A stretch of 7,723 nucleotides of DNA, taken from contig JACZUZ010000076.1 of NCBI GenBank assembly GCA_022572905.1, positions 1 through 7,723 of the forward strand, given 5' to 3'. Below are positions 7,630-7,723 of the stretch, piece by piece. The notes beneath the pieces were generated by a model that was not told the DNA's origin, ran no database searches, and saw only the letters and a program-made list of their open reading frames with translations. The position numbers were made by a program, and so were the translations under genes. The stretch's first letter is position 1; each line of letters starts with the position of its first letter. Source of the DNA: Candidatus Zixiibacteriota bacterium (GTDB taxonomy: Bacteria > Zixibacteria > MSB-5A5 > GN15 > JACZUZ01).

Positions 7630-7723
7630 TTTTCAGCTGCCTTCCCCTCCCGATGACGGCAGCACTCTTAAATGGCTGGCCGATAAGACCGCAGAGGCGC
7701 TTCCTTCCGGAGAGGAGTTGGTC
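7610..7723 (+). CDS. Start of an unrecognised ORF, cut by the window end
   Basis: A frame beginning at GTG 7610 overlaps the end of the decarboxylase gene by 20 bases and stays open to the window edge (38 codons). It starts MRVSEIDFQLPSPPDDG and continues LKWLADKTAEALPSGEEL, an acidic, soluble-looking N-terminus. A run of G at 7595-7599 lies ten bases upstream and may serve as a weak ribosome site. No ATG start was found in this frame. Another frame, from GTG 7614, is also open but gives an unlikely composition. The overlap suggests translational coupling and co-function with the decarboxylase. I do not recognise the family. Confidence 0.5.
   Translation, partial: MRVSEIDFQLPSPPDDGSTLKWLADKTAEALPSGEELV

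Noticed and set aside
7614..7723. Alternative open frame from GTG 7614
   Set aside because: It is open to the edge but reads as a Pro/Arg/Leu-rich shadow; the 7610 frame looks more like a real protein.

Overview
The window looks like metagenomic or accessory bacterial DNA made of pieces with different histories. The first 300 bases encode the extreme C-terminus of RNA polymerase beta' (RpoC) and are AT-rich (about 36% GC by hand count). The short tail ending in GTGFKK and the extended -10 promoter right after it would fit a Patescibacteria/CPR-like genome, but this is a weak lineage call. About 20 bases after the rpoC stop the sequence switches abruptly to about 50% GC and to the interior of a DNA methyltransferase gene that has lost its own start. 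This is either a real recombination breakpoint or a chimeric assembly.

Bases 320-5010 hold two genes of a restriction-modification-like module. The first is a 5'-truncated beta-class (type III Mod-like) site-specific DNA methyltransferase whose visible catalytic motifs are intact. The second is translationally coupled to it through a TGATG stop/start overlap: a 691-residue fusion of a RelE/ParE-like toxin fold to a UvrD-type superfamily 1 helicase. No Res-type endonuclease is present, so the module is incomplete here. Bases 5042-5205 are the decayed C-terminal end of a type I restriction specificity subunit (HsdS), with a nonsense codon and a frameshift in the recognisable motif.

Bases 5289-7723 appear to be a separate transcription unit that starts after a good Shine-Dalgarno sequence. 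It encodes an unrecognised membrane protein with two N-terminal and four C-terminal membrane segments around a large soluble region. A carboxynorspermidine/carboxyspermidine decarboxylase-like PLP enzyme (NspC family) follows, and then the start of another ORF that overlaps it by 20 bases and runs off the window. Spacing is tight (34 bases, then an overlap), so these three may be co-transcribed.

The most interesting points are the toxin-helicase fusion coupled to the methyltransferase, the rpoC/methyltransferase junction, and the unusual pairing of an unknown membrane protein with an NspC-like decarboxylase downstream of restriction-modification debris. No RNA genes, CRISPR arrays, insertion sequences or convincing terminators were seen.
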